In this document: positions 44,676-53,586 of the stretch, piece after piece | How the letters are laid out: the number at the start of each line of letters is the position of its first letter | Numbering within the stretch: position 1 is the first letter of the stretch | NCBI RefSeq assembly: GCF_003663945.1 | Contig: NZ_RCCH01000006.1 | Location: forward strand, 124,001 to 188,000 | DNA: 64,000 nucleotides | Direction of reading: 5' to 3' | From: Lacinutrix venerupis | Lineage (GTDB): Bacteria > Bacteroidota > Bacteroidia > Flavobacteriales > Flavobacteriaceae | The notes under the pieces: generated by a model | Database searches by the model: none | Told to the model about the DNA's origin: nothing | Seen by the model: the letters and a program-made list of their open reading frames with translations, nothing else | Made by a program: the position numbers and the translations under genes

Positions 44676-46337
44676 ATGAGATTTTTATCAATTATATTTT
44701 TATCGGTATTCCTATTTAACTGTAATGCGCAAAGTAATGTTATACAAGTTAAACCTCAAGAAGAGGTTACTTTAAACGCTAATCCTAAATTAGTAGTTGG
44801 TGTTGTTGTCGACCAAATGCGTTACGATTATTTAACACGTTTTTATAATAAATATGGAAATGATGGTTTTAAAAGATTAATTAACGATGGCTTTAATTGT
44901 AAAAATAATCATTATAACTATGTGCCAACCTTTACAGGTCCAGGTCATGCTTCAATTTATACAGGAACTTCACCAAAAAATCATGGTATAATTGCTAACA
45001 ATTGGTACAATAAATTTAGTAAAAAAATGGTGTATTGTGCAGAAGATTCTACAGTTGTAGCAGTTGGTAGTGATACAGACCAAGAGAAAATGTCTCCTCG
45101 TAGAATGAAGACTACTAGTTTTGCAGACGAGAACAGGCTTCACACACAATTAAAAGGAAAAACCATTGGTATTTCTATTAAAGATAGAGGTGCAATTTTA
45201 CCAGCAGGTCACTCTGCTAATGCTGCATATTGGTTTAGAGGAAAAGATGAAGGGAATTTTATAACTTCAAATTACTACATGAATAGTCTGCCTCAATGGG
45301 TAAACGATTTTAATGCAACTACTACCGCAGAAAGCTATTTACGCGAATGGAATACACTATACGATATTAATACATATACAGAAAGTGGGAGTGATTTAAA
45401 TGTTTTTGAAACAGGTTTTAAAGGTAAAGACAATGCTACTTTTCCTTATGATTTAGCAACATTAAAAGATAAAAATGGTGGTTTCGATATTATTAAGGCA
45501 ACACCATTTGGCAATAGTATTGTAGCAGATTTTGCAATTAAAGCAATAGATGGAGAGCAACTTGGGCAAGATAATATTACAGATGTTTTAACGGTTAGTT
45601 TTTCGAGCACAGATTATGTTGGCCATAACTTTGGTGTGAACTCTAAAGAGATTGAAGATACTTATATTCGTTTAGATAAAGATTTAGCACGTTTATTTAA
45701 GGCATTAGATGAGAAAATTGGAGTAGGAGAGTATACTTTATTTTTAACTTCAGATCATGGAGCTGTAGAGGTTCCTGCTTATTTACAAAGTGTAAAAATT
45801 CCTGCAGGTTACTTTAATAGAGATGAATTTAAAACAAAATTAAACAACTTTTTAGTAAAAGAATTTTCGGCTTCAGATTTAATAGAAAATATAAGTAACG
45901 ATCAAATATTTTTAAATAAAGCTCGTTTAAAACAGTTTAATTTAAAGTTAGAAGATGTACAATATGCCATTGTAAACGAAGTTATAAATTACAACCATAT
46001 TGATAAAGCATATTCTGCTAAAACCATGCAAAGTTCTACATTTTTTGGTGGAATTGAAGCGTTGTTACAAAACGGATATCACCAAAAACGTTCTGGAGAT
46101 ATAATTTTAGTTAAAGATCCTGCTGTGATAAGCTACAGTAAAACAGGTTCTACTCATGGTTCTGGTTCTACTTTCGATACTCACGTTCCTTTACTTTTTT
46201 ATGGAAATGGAATTAAAAAAGGAAGTACCTTAACTAAAACAGAAATTACAGATATAGCACCTACAATCTCTGCTCTATTAGGAATTAGTTTCCCAAATGG
46301 AGCCACAGGAAATGTTTTAGATTTTGTTATAGATTAA
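44676..46337 (+). CDS. pafA: Phosphate-irrepressible alkaline phosphatase PafA
   Basis: 553 residues. An exported phosphomonoesterase of the Flavobacterium/Elizabethkingia type, active without phosphate starvation. Metal ligand Asp46 in VVVDQMRYD; Thr87 nucleophile in PTFTGPGH; Asn108 in IIANNWY; Lys169/Arg171 in SIKDRGAI; further metal ligands in SSTDYVGHNFG and SDHGAVEVP. The Thr nucleophile distinguishes it from E. coli PhoA. Signal segment to about residue 18, with a possible lipid anchor at Cys16. Monocistronic. Confidence 0.93.
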   Translation: MRFLSIIFLSVFLFNCNAQSNVIQVKPQEEVTLNANPKLVVGVVVDQMRYDYLTRFYNKYGNDGFKRLINDGFNCKNNHYNYVPTFTGPGHASIYTGTSPKNHGIIANNWYNKFSKKMVYCAEDSTVVAVGSDTDQEKMSPRRMKTTSFADENRLHTQLKGKTIGISIKDRGAILPAGHSANAAYWFRGKDEGNFITSNYYMNSLPQWVNDFNATTTAESYLREWNTLYDINTYTESGSDLNVFETGFKGKDNATFPYDLATLKDKNGGFDIIKATPFGNSIVADFAIKAIDGEQLGQDNITDVLTVSFSSTDYVGHNFGVNSKEIEDTYIRLDKDLARLFKALDEKIGVGEYTLFLTSDHGAVEVPAYLQSVKIPAGYFNRDEFKTKLNNFLVKEFSASDLIENISNDQIFLNKARLKQFNLKLEDVQYAIVNEVINYNHIDKAYSAKTMQSSTFFGGIEALLQNGYHQKRSGDIILVKDPAVISYSKTGSTHGSGSTFDTHVPLLFYGNGIKKGSTLTKTEITDIAPTISALLGISFPNGATGNVLDFVID

Positions 46338-46355
46338 TATTTGGTGTAAAATAAT

Positions 46356-46706
46356 TTACGACTTTTTAAACTTGTTTTTTAAGGCTTTTTCAGTTTTTAA
46401 AAGCATGTAGAGTACGCTTCCTCCAATAATAATTAAGCTAATAATTATTGTATTTTTATTTGATATATTAAATGCAATAATTGCTATACCTAATAGTAAT
46501 TTTATACAACCACAAAAAACCATTTTTTTTGAAGAATACTTTTGTGCAAAATCCCAAGTTTGTTGGTTTTTCATAGAAGTATCTGTTCTATATCCATAAA
46601 ACATATTTATTTTTTTAGGAGGAAATTTATACATAATTATTCCTAAAATAATAAATACAATGCCGCTAAGCGAAAGTGGATTAATTAAATATTCTAGTTG
46701 TTCCAA
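46356..46706 (-). CDS. SdpI-family membrane protein
   Basis: 116 residues, about three helices, matching SdpI (FRTDTSMKN-like segment: KINMFYGYRTDTSMKNQQTWDFAQKYS). In Bacillus SdpI gives immunity to a cannibalism toxin, but the wider family is common and its role here is unknown. It lies 12 bp after the acyl-CoA-binding gene on the same strand and ends the long minus-strand lipid operon. Confidence 0.8.
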   Translation of the reverse strand: MEQLEYLINPLSLSGIVFIILGIIMYKFPPKKINMFYGYRTDTSMKNQQTWDFAQKYSSKKMVFCGCIKLLLGIAIIAFNISNKNTIIISLIIIGGSVLYMLLKTEKALKNKFKKS

Positions 46707-46718
46707 AATATAATAAGT

Positions 46719-46985
46719 TTACTTTCTATATAAAAAGTAATTATTTACAAGCTCTATGTAGGTTTGTTTTGCTTGGTCTTCTGTAATGCCTTGAATTTGA
46801 AATAGAGCATTAGTTTTAAAAGCATTAATTATTGGTGTGCGGCTGCTTGGTCTTTCGTAATTATTTGTAGCCTTTTTAAAATACGCATATAAGCGTAGCA
46901 AAAAGTCTGCTGGAAAAGGTTCTGTATGCGAGTTAATACGCTCTACAGCTTCTTGAAATGCGATATCTATTTCTTCAGAAGTCAT
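46719..46985 (-). CDS. Acyl-CoA-binding protein (ACBP)
   Basis: 88 residues, one four-helix ACBP domain: FQEAVERINSHTEPFPADFLLRLYAYFKKAT and the C-terminal AKQTYIELVNNYFL. It binds long-chain acyl-CoA in the cytoplasm. Eukaryotic-type ACBP is uncommon in bacteria but occurs in Flavobacteriia. The start overlaps the psd stop by 1 bp (TAATG), which ties it to phospholipid synthesis. Confidence 0.88.
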   Translation of the reverse strand: MTSEEIDIAFQEAVERINSHTEPFPADFLLRLYAYFKKATNNYERPSSRTPIINAFKTNALFQIQGITEDQAKQTYIELVNNYFLYRK

Positions 46986-47635
46986 TATAATTCGGCAATT
47001 ATACTTTCGCCACCTTTTACTTTATCGTTTAAACTTACTTTTACATTAGTATCTAAAGGTAAATATAAATCTACTCTCGAGCCAAATTTTATAAAACCAG
47101 AATCGGTGCCTTGTACGGCTTCATCACCAACTTTAGCGTAGTTTACTATACGTTTGGCTAATGCTCCAGCTATTTGTCTATATAATACTTTACCGTAAGA
47201 TTCATTTTCTACAACAACAGTTGTTCGCTCGTTTTCTTCACTCGCTTTTGGATGCCAAGCAACTAAATATTTACCAGGATGATATTTACTAAATAAAACT
47301 TTTCCATTAATAGGATAGCGTGTTACATGAACATTTAATGGAGACATAAACACACTTATTTGTAGTCTTTTTTCTTTAAAATATTCTTTTTCAAAAACTT
47401 CTTCAATAACTACAACTTTACCATCTACAGGAGATAAAACGTTGTTGTTATTGTTTATTGTGTTTCTTTTAGGATTTCTAAAAAATTGAAGAATTAAATA
47501 TAAAAATACTGCTAAAGTGAAAAACAGTAAATATTTAAGCCAATTAATATCTATAAAGTAATCTACAGCTATGTAAGACGCGATTATAAGTATAAAAGTT
47601 ATGACAATAATTTTATGGCCTTCTTTATGAAACAT
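46985..47635 (-). CDS. psd: Phosphatidylserine decarboxylase
   Basis: 216 residues, the short PSD type. Membrane segments at about residues 8-50, then catalytic Asp71 (SPVDGKV), His103 (LNVHVTRYP) and the self-cleavage site FGSR (Gly185-Ser186) that yields the pyruvoyl group. It makes phosphatidylethanolamine in the inner membrane. It overlaps cdsA by 11 bp and is followed without a gap by ACBP. Confidence 0.94.
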   Translation of the reverse strand: MFHKEGHKIIVITFILIIASYIAVDYFIDINWLKYLLFFTLAVFLYLILQFFRNPKRNTINNNNNVLSPVDGKVVVIEEVFEKEYFKEKRLQISVFMSPLNVHVTRYPINGKVLFSKYHPGKYLVAWHPKASEENERTTVVVENESYGKVLYRQIAGALAKRIVNYAKVGDEAVQGTDSGFIKFGSRVDLYLPLDTNVKVSLNDKVKGGESIIAEL

Positions 47636-48446
47636 AATGTAATATTCTTAAAAATAAATATATAAATGGTGCTGCAAATATAATACTATCGAAACGGTCT
47701 AACAAACCTCCATGACCTGGCATAATTACACCACTGTCTTTAACATTTGCTTGACGTTTAAATTTAGACTCTATTAAATCTCCAATAGTACCTATAACAC
47801 TAATAATTACAGCTAAAATAAGCCAATTATTAAAATTTAAAGTATGCGTGTAAGTTGCTATAAAATAACTTGCTATGCAAGAAAATAATAATCCTCCAAG
47901 AAAACCTTCTACAGTTTTTTTAGGAGATATACTTGAAAACAACTTTTGTTTACCAAAGTTTTTTCCAACTAAATAGGCAAAAGAATCGTTTACCCAAACC
48001 AAAATAAATGAACCAAACAAAAGTTTTGGTGTAAAGGTATGATTATGGTTTGCTATTAATATTAAAAAAACAAAGCCGCTAGAAATATAAAACGTGGTTA
48101 ATATAAAACGCTTTGTTATAAATAGTGGAATAACTTTTTCTGAAAATAAATCTTTAATTAAAAGAAGTTGAACAAATATAGTAATAACTTGAAGTATTTG
48201 CGTGGCTTCGTCTAAACCTTTTGAAGAATTCATGAGTAATTGCCAGTACCCAAAAATAAAATATAAAACCGTGAAAACAATGTAAGGAACAAAACTTTTT
48301 AAACTAATTAGTTTTTTAAATTCTGCAATACATATAATTCCAAATATAAAAAACAGAATGATTAATGCATGCTGATTTAATAGTGATGAAAGTAGTAGTA
48401 ATACATAAAGTACTCCAGATAATGCTCTAGTTATAGTTTCTTTCAT
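47625..48446 (-). CDS. cdsA: Phosphatidate cytidylyltransferase
   Basis: 273 residues, about eight helices. It makes CDP-diacylglycerol for all phospholipids. The family region SPKKTVEGFLGG and GDLIESKFKRQANVKDSG...PGHGGLLDRFDS is present near the C-terminus, holding the metal-binding Asp residues. Its 3' end overlaps psd by 11 bp, so the two are coupled. The next upstream gene is the LUD-domain gene, 21 bp away. Confidence 0.95.
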   Translation of the reverse strand: MKETITRALSGVLYVLLLLSSLLNQHALIILFFIFGIICIAEFKKLISLKSFVPYIVFTVLYFIFGYWQLLMNSSKGLDEATQILQVITIFVQLLLIKDLFSEKVIPLFITKRFILTTFYISSGFVFLILIANHNHTFTPKLLFGSFILVWVNDSFAYLVGKNFGKQKLFSSISPKKTVEGFLGGLLFSCIASYFIATYTHTLNFNNWLILAVIISVIGTIGDLIESKFKRQANVKDSGVIMPGHGGLLDRFDSIIFAAPFIYLFLRILHYVS

Positions 48447-48467
48447 TAAAAAATAAATGAGTTCTTA

Positions 48468-49073
48468 TTATAAATCCTCAAGAAGTAGCAAATATAAGTT
48501 TTTTGAGGCACTACCATACGTTAAAAAGTCTTTTTCATCAAGATCTTTAAAGTGTTTTATTGTAGTAATGTTTGTGGGTATTTTTTGTGCGTTATTGTTT
48601 TTAATTTTTCTTAAACCTTCTCCAATATTTGTGACAATTTGACTTGTAGTAGCAAAAACAATAAAATTATTCGGGAACTCTCTAAGTTTAGATTCTGCTA
48701 TTTGATGAGATGATATAAGTAAAGAACCATCATTAGCAATTAAACTTTCGCAAGTTGTAAAAAAATAAGTTGCAGCATTTAAAGCATCTGTTTTTAAGTT
48801 TAAACTTTTAAAACGTTGTTTTAGGTTTTTGTCGTAAAAAAAACCAGCTTTTTCTGTCCAATTATTTTCTTCAAGAATAAGATTTAAGTTTTCGTAAATT
48901 TCATCTAAATTTTCACAATATAAAAACTTACCACCGTTTGCTTTAAAGTTTATAGTAAAACTTTCGTCAATTGGTAGTTTTTCTTGAGGCATGTATTTAC
49001 CTCTTGTTTCGTTACTAATATCTTTTTTTTCTTTATCAGATTTAGAACGAAAAATGTTTTTAAAAATGCTCAT
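48468..49073 (-). CDS. LUD-domain (LutC-like) protein
   Basis: 201 residues. Positively charged N-terminus (residues 1-20), then a LUD domain with NAATYFFTTCESLIANDGSLL, REFPNNFIVFATTSQIV and a C-terminal NLYLLLLEDL. LutC takes part in lactate oxidation in Bacillus; here there are no LutAB genes, and this is a stand-alone copy between ftsH and cdsA, an arrangement I remember as typical of Flavobacteriia. Its promoter box and the ftsH terminator lie just upstream, so it starts the LUD-cdsA-psd-ACBP-SdpI operon. Confidence 0.85.
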   Translation of the reverse strand: MSIFKNIFRSKSDKEKKDISNETRGKYMPQEKLPIDESFTINFKANGGKFLYCENLDEIYENLNLILEENNWTEKAGFFYDKNLKQRFKSLNLKTDALNAATYFFTTCESLIANDGSLLISSHQIAESKLREFPNNFIVFATTSQIVTNIGEGLRKIKNNNAQKIPTNITTIKHFKDLDEKDFLTYGSASKNLYLLLLEDL

Positions 49074-49113
49074 TTATAACTTTGCTATTAACCTATTCTG
49101 CTAAGGTAATTAC

Positions 49114-49121
49114 CAAATATA
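49114..49121 (-). promoter_or_regulatory. -7 promoter box for LUD-cdsA-psd operon
   Basis: TATATTTG on the minus strand, directly downstream of the ftsH terminator and about 40 bp before the LUD start. The terminator-then-promoter order supports it. Confidence 0.4.
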
Positions 49122-49122
49122 A

Positions 49123-49160
49123 AAAATCTCAAATTAACTATAGCGTTAATTTGAGATTTT
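49123..49160 (-). terminator. Terminator after ftsH
   Basis: A 16-bp perfect stem, AAAATCTCAAATTAAC (49123-49138) / GTTAATTTGAGATTTT (49145-49160), loop of 6, with a T-run on the minus strand. It separates the rsfS-ftsH transcript from the LUD operon. Confidence 0.92.
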
Positions 49161-49184
49161 AAGACTATTTTATAAAAATAAGGT

Positions 49185-51161
49185 TTATTCTTCTTCCTCT
49201 TTTTTAGAATTGTTTTCTTTTTTTAATAGTTCTGATGGTTTTTCAGAAGTAGTATCAAAAGGACGCTTACCTAATATTTCTTCAAGATCATCTTTAAAAA
49301 TAACTTCTCTTTCAATTAATCTTTCGGCAAGTTTATCTAGCACATCTCTTTTAGATTCTAAGAGTTCTAATGCACGTTGGTACTGCGTTTCAACTATGTT
49401 TTTAATTTCGTTATCTATAAGTTCTGCTGTATTTTCACTATATGGTTTTACAAAACCACTTTCTCCAGCAGGATCGTAATATGTAATATTACCTACTTTT
49501 TCATTTAAGCCATAAATCATAACCATAGCTTTTGCTTTTTTGGTTACATTTTCTAAATCGCTTAATGCGCCAGTAGAGATTTCATTAAAAATAATTTTTT
49601 CGGCAGCACGACCACCCATAGTTACACAAATTTCGTCTAAAAATTTGCTTGTTCTAGTAATAAAGGCTTCTTGTGGTAAGTACCATGCAGCACCTAATGA
49701 GCGTCCACGAGGTACAATAGTTACTTTAACTAAAGGATCTGCATGTTCTAAGAACCAACTTACAGTTGCGTGTCCTGCTTCGTGATAAGCAATGGTTTTC
49801 TTTTCTTCGACAGAGAATAAATTACTTCGTTTTTCTAGACCACCAATAATTCTATCTACTGCGTCTAAGAAATCTTGTTTATCTACTGCTTTCTTATTAT
49901 TTCTAGCTGCTATTAATGCAGCTTCATTACAAAGATTTGCTATATCTGCACCAGAGAATCCTGGTGTTTGTTTTGCTAAGAAATCTACTTCTAAACCGTC
50001 TACTTTTTTAAGCGGTCTTAAATGTACTTCAAAAATAGCACGTCTTTCGGTTAGATTTGGTAAATCTACATGTATTTGCCTGTCAAAACGACCAGCACGC
50101 ATAAGGGCTTTATCTAAAATATCGGCTCTATTGGTAGCAGCTAATACAATAACGTTTGTGTTTGTACCAAAACCATCCATTTCTGTTAGTAATTGGTTTA
50201 ATGTGTTTTCACGTTCATCGTTACTTCCTGACATTGCATTTTTTCCTCTTGCACGACCGATGGCATCAATTTCATCAATAAATATAATTGCAGGAGATTT
50301 TTCTTTGGCTTGTTTAAATAAGTCTCTTACTCTAGAGGCTCCAACACCTACGAACATTTCAACGAAATCTGATCCAGATAATGAGAAAAATGGCACTTTT
50401 GCTTCACCAGCAACAGCTTTTGCTAATAAAGTTTTACCAGTTCCTGGAGGTCCTACAAGTAAGGCTCCTTTTGGTATTTTTCCTCCTAAAGAAGTATATT
50501 TTTCTGGATTTTTAAGGAAGTCTACAATTTCTTGTACTTCTTCTTTGGCTCCTTCTAAACCAGCAACATCTTTAAAAGTTGTTTTTACTTTAGTATTCTC
50601 GTCGAATAGTTTGGCTTTAGATTTTCCTATATTAAAAATCTGACCACCAGCGCCTCCTCCAGCACCACCAGACATACGGCGCATGATAAATATCCAGACA
50701 GCAATTAAAAGAATAAACGGTAGTAGACTAAAAAGCAAATCTGATAACAAATTTTCTTCTCTGTCGTTATCGTAAACTGTATTAAGATTATTTTCGTCTA
50801 TAATACTTGTATACTTATCTTCAAAATTTTCTAAACTACCGTATTGAAAAATGTAGTTAGGTGTTTTAGTAGCACTAAAACTAAAATTATTTGAAACAGA
50901 CTTTTTATGTTTTTCAAGTTTTTCGGCTGCATCTGTAAGGTATACTTTTACAAAACCAGTGTTTTTAATGACATCAAATTGTTTAACGTCACCATCTTTT
51001 AAAATTTGATAAAACTCTATTGGTGTTATTTTTTTATTGTCATTAGTATCGCCTGTTCCAAAAATTTGAAAAGCGATTAATGCAATTAAAAGAGCTCCTG
51101 AAATCCAATACGGATTAAACTTAGGTTTTTTTGGAGCTTGCGGTTTATTATTATTTGCCAT
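49185..51161 (-). CDS. ftsH: ATP-dependent zinc metalloprotease FtsH
   Basis: 658 residues. It degrades misfolded and short-lived membrane proteins as a hexamer in the inner membrane. Two helices at about 18-35 and 141-160 flank a periplasmic domain; AAA+ Walker A GPPGTGKT (237-244), Walker B FIDEIDA, SRH region MRAGRFDR, and the zinc site HEAGH (460-464). The start at 51161 is 8 bp after the rsfS stop, so the two are cotranscribed. Confidence 0.98.
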   Translation of the reverse strand: MANNNKPQAPKKPKFNPYWISGALLIALIAFQIFGTGDTNDNKKITPIEFYQILKDGDVKQFDVIKNTGFVKVYLTDAAEKLEKHKKSVSNNFSFSATKTPNYIFQYGSLENFEDKYTSIIDENNLNTVYDNDREENLLSDLLFSLLPFILLIAVWIFIMRRMSGGAGGGAGGQIFNIGKSKAKLFDENTKVKTTFKDVAGLEGAKEEVQEIVDFLKNPEKYTSLGGKIPKGALLVGPPGTGKTLLAKAVAGEAKVPFFSLSGSDFVEMFVGVGASRVRDLFKQAKEKSPAIIFIDEIDAIGRARGKNAMSGSNDERENTLNQLLTEMDGFGTNTNVIVLAATNRADILDKALMRAGRFDRQIHVDLPNLTERRAIFEVHLRPLKKVDGLEVDFLAKQTPGFSGADIANLCNEAALIAARNNKKAVDKQDFLDAVDRIIGGLEKRSNLFSVEEKKTIAYHEAGHATVSWFLEHADPLVKVTIVPRGRSLGAAWYLPQEAFITRTSKFLDEICVTMGGRAAEKIIFNEISTGALSDLENVTKKAKAMVMIYGLNEKVGNITYYDPAGESGFVKPYSENTAELIDNEIKNIVETQYQRALELLESKRDVLDKLAERLIEREVIFKDDLEEILGKRPFDTTSEKPSELLKKENNSKKEEEE

Positions 51162-51169
51162 GTATGGGT

Positions 51170-51541
51170 TTAAAATTTAGATTCAATAAGTGTAGTTTTA
51201 GCGTCTCCCCAAAGACTTTCAATGTCATAATATTCACGAATATGTTTTTGGAAAACATGTACAACAACATTTACATAATCCATTAAAACCCATTCTGCAT
51301 TGTCTTCTCCTTCTATATGCCAAGGCTTATCTTTTAGCTCTTTGCTTACTTTTTTCTGAATAGAATTAACAATTGCATTTACTTGTGTATTAGAGGTACC
51401 TTCGCAAATAATAAAATAATCGCAAACAGTATTATCAATTTCTCTTAAGTCTAGAATAGTTGTTTCTTTTCCTTTTACATCTTCAATACCACTAATAATT
51501 GTAGTTATTAATGCATCGTCATTTACTTGTTTTTTAGCCAT
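51170..51541 (-). CDS. rsfS: Ribosomal silencing factor
   Basis: 123 residues. It binds ribosomal protein uL14 and blocks subunit joining during starvation. The family motif WHIEGEDNAEWVLMDYVNVVVHVF is recognisable (given here as W..EG....WVL.DY..V..H.F) near residues 78-101, with NTVCDYFIICEGTSNTQV before it. Standard length. First gene of the rsfS-ftsH unit; TAACTTTG box at 51562-51569. Confidence 0.94.
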   Translation of the reverse strand: MAKKQVNDDALITTIISGIEDVKGKETTILDLREIDNTVCDYFIICEGTSNTQVNAIVNSIQKKVSKELKDKPWHIEGEDNAEWVLMDYVNVVVHVFQKHIREYYDIESLWGDAKTTLIESKF

Positions 51542-51561
51542 TAACTAATATTTAATTTGTG

Positions 51562-51569
51562 CAAAGTTA
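51562..51569 (-). promoter_or_regulatory. -7 promoter box for rsfS-ftsH
   Basis: TAACTTTG on the minus strand, 20 bp before the rsfS start. Good match to TAnnTTTG; no -33 TTG in place. Confidence 0.4.
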
Positions 51570-51648
51570 TTATTTTTTGGTTCTTTATACTTTAAAATTT
51601 TTATAAAGATTAATTATAAAATTTAAACAACGAAGATAACCAATTTAT

Positions 51649-52380
51649 ATGCGTATAATCAAACTTGATGCCATCGATTCTACAAATACTTTTCTAAAAG
51701 AGATTAGTAGCGCAGATACTCTTGAAGATTACACTATTGTTGTTGCTAAACAACAGAATAGAGGACGTGGGCAAATGGGCAAAGTTTGGGCTTCTAATGC
51801 AGGAGAAAACCTTACGTTTAGTGTGTTTAAACGTATAAGTAACTTGCAGTTTTCTAATCAGTTTTATCTTAGTATTGTTACTTCGCTTGCATTATATAAA
51901 ACATTAAAATATTATAATGTTCCTAATTTATTTGTAAAATGGCCTAACGACATTTTGTCAGCGAATAAAAAAATAGCAGGTATTTTAATTGAAAATATTG
52001 TAAAAAAAAGCAAATTAGAATATTCTATTATTGGCATAGGTTTAAATGTTAACCAAACAGAATTTAATGATTTAGTTAGTGCTACATCCTTAAAAAATAG
52101 TTGTGGTAAAACTTTTGATTTAGATGAAGTAATGCATAAGTTTATAGTTGAATTTAAAATGGCATTTAAAAGTTTAGATTCTGGTGCTACTGAAGCATTA
52201 AAAGCAGACTATGAATCAAAATTATTTAGAAAAAATAAACCTTCAACATTTAAAAATGCCGAAGGTAATTTGTTTTCTGGTTTTATTAAAGGCGTTTCTT
52301 CAAGTGGTAATTTAGTACTCTTATTAGAGGATGAAATTATAGAAGAATTTACTTTAAACGAAATAACCTTATTATATTAA
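51649..52380 (+). CDS. birA: Biotin--[acetyl-CoA-carboxylase] ligase
   Basis: 243 residues. It attaches biotin to the carboxylase carrier protein. Biotin-binding GRGQMGKVW (residues 39-47), VKWPNDIL, and the small C-terminal domain. It has no N-terminal DNA-binding domain, so it is a class I ligase without repressor function. Divergent from rsfS and convergent with the SRPBCC gene, with a 4-bp overlap of the stops. Confidence 0.95.
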   Translation: MRIIKLDAIDSTNTFLKEISSADTLEDYTIVVAKQQNRGRGQMGKVWASNAGENLTFSVFKRISNLQFSNQFYLSIVTSLALYKTLKYYNVPNLFVKWPNDILSANKKIAGILIENIVKKSKLEYSIIGIGLNVNQTEFNDLVSATSLKNSCGKTFDLDEVMHKFIVEFKMAFKSLDSGATEALKADYESKLFRKNKPSTFKNAEGNLFSGFIKGVSSSGNLVLLLEDEIIEEFTLNEITLLY

Positions 52381-52772
52381 ACAGCTACAGTCATGTTTCC
52401 AGCTAAAGTGTCTATAAACTTACTTATAGGACCTTTAATCATCATTGCCATCATAGCATTAAATTCTCCTTGAAAGTTTAGTTGCACTTCACTAGTATTG
52501 CTATCTATTTCTGTAATATTTGCAATTAGAGAGAAATCTAATTTTCCGCCAGCAGCTCCAAGAATTATTTTGCTGTGTGGTACAGTTTCTTTTTTCTTAA
52601 GTACAATTTCTGGCATGCCTTTTAACGCAAATAAAAATTTATCTTCGTCAAGAATTTCAAATTTACTTATGTTTTCTGGCATAAGTGTTTCGAAGTTTTT
52701 AACGTTGTTTAAAAAATTAAAAGCGTCTTCGGCAGATTTATTTAAAGTAACTTTTTTAGATTCTAAATTCAT
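52377..52772 (-). CDS. SRPBCC-family protein
   Basis: 131 residues with a START-like/SRPBCC layout: NKSAEDAFNFLNNVKNFETLMPENI at the N-terminus, central beta strands and a C-terminal helix PISKFIDTLAGNM. Such proteins bind small hydrophobic ligands; the ligand is unknown. No signal peptide. Its stop overlaps birA by 4 bp and pyrE lies 37 bp upstream on the same strand, so it may be cotranscribed with pyrE. Confidence 0.82.
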   Translation of the reverse strand: MNLESKKVTLNKSAEDAFNFLNNVKNFETLMPENISKFEILDEDKFLFALKGMPEIVLKKKETVPHSKIILGAAGGKLDFSLIANITEIDSNTSEVQLNFQGEFNAMMAMMIKGPISKFIDTLAGNMTVAV

Positions 52773-52809
52773 ATTAGATTTTTTATTATTTTTTTATAGT
52801 ATTTAGATA

Positions 52810-53454
52810 TCAAGAAGCATTCCATTCGCTAGGATTACTATTCCAAGCAGACAAAGTTTCTAATTGATCTTCTTTTATATAATTTGTTTCGGCAGCTTCA
52901 ATAAGTAAATTTTCATAATTACTTAAAGTATGTAAATCTATATGTTCTGCTTCAAAATTTTCTTTGGCAATATCAAAACCGTAAGTAAAAATAGCAATCA
53001 TTCCTTTTACATTTACATTTGCTTGTTTTAATGCTTTTACTGCATTAAGACTGCTCTTTCCGGTGCTAATTAGGTCTTCTACAACAACAACATTTTGTCC
53101 GCTTTCAATAAAACCTTCAATTTGGTTTTGGCGGCCATGGCCTTTTGCTTCTGGTCTTACATATATAAAAGGTAAGCCTAAATATTCTGCAACTAACATT
53201 CCAATACCTATGGCTCCTGTAGCAACACCTGCTATTGCATCTGGTTTTCCATATTGCTGTTCTATAAACTTAGCCATTTCTTCACGTACATAATTTCTTA
53301 TAGGTGGAAATGATAAAATAATACGATTGTCGCAATAAATAGGAGATTTCCATCCAGAAGCCCATGTAAATGGTTCTTTTGGGCTTAATTTAATAGCGTT
53401 AACTTGTAGTAAAACCTTTGCGGCTTGTCTGGCGATGTGTTTGTCAAAAATCAT
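52810..53454 (-). CDS. pyrE: Orotate phosphoribosyltransferase
   Basis: 214 residues. It makes OMP from orotate and PRPP in pyrimidine synthesis. PRPP motif VVVVEDLISTGKSS near residue 125, and KEPFTWASGWKSPIYCDNR at the N-terminus. Start at 53454 (MIFDKHIAR); the frame extends 6 codons upstream, but the -7 box TATTTTTG (53460-53467) would then lie inside the gene. It is divergent from the Nudix gene. Confidence 0.95.
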   Translation of the reverse strand: MIFDKHIARQAAKVLLQVNAIKLSPKEPFTWASGWKSPIYCDNRIILSFPPIRNYVREEMAKFIEQQYGKPDAIAGVATGAIGIGMLVAEYLGLPFIYVRPEAKGHGRQNQIEGFIESGQNVVVVEDLISTGKSSLNAVKALKQANVNVKGMIAIFTYGFDIAKENFEAEHIDLHTLSNYENLLIEAAETNYIKEDQLETLSAWNSNPSEWNAS

Positions 53455-53459
53455 AATTG

Positions 53460-53467
53460 CAAAAATA
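53460..53467 (-). promoter_or_regulatory. -7 box abutting pyrE start (leaderless candidate)
   Basis: TATTTTTG on the minus strand ends 5 bases before the pyrE ATG, predicting an mRNA that starts at the start codon. It supports the shorter pyrE reading frame. Confidence 0.4.
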
Positions 53468-53586
53468 AACAATAATTTAACTTTATGGCTTAGTTATAAA
53501 TCTAAAAAAATATTTTTTTAAGACGTAAGAAACTAAAATAAAAATAATATTTTTACCAAAGCTAACCAATTGCTAGACGCTAAAAT

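Noticed and set aside
49792-50643. Long plus-strand open frame (283 codons) inside ftsH
   Set aside because: It lies entirely antisense to ftsH, whose motifs are intact. Its serine- and leucine-rich composition is what reverse-strand reading of an AT-rich conserved gene gives.
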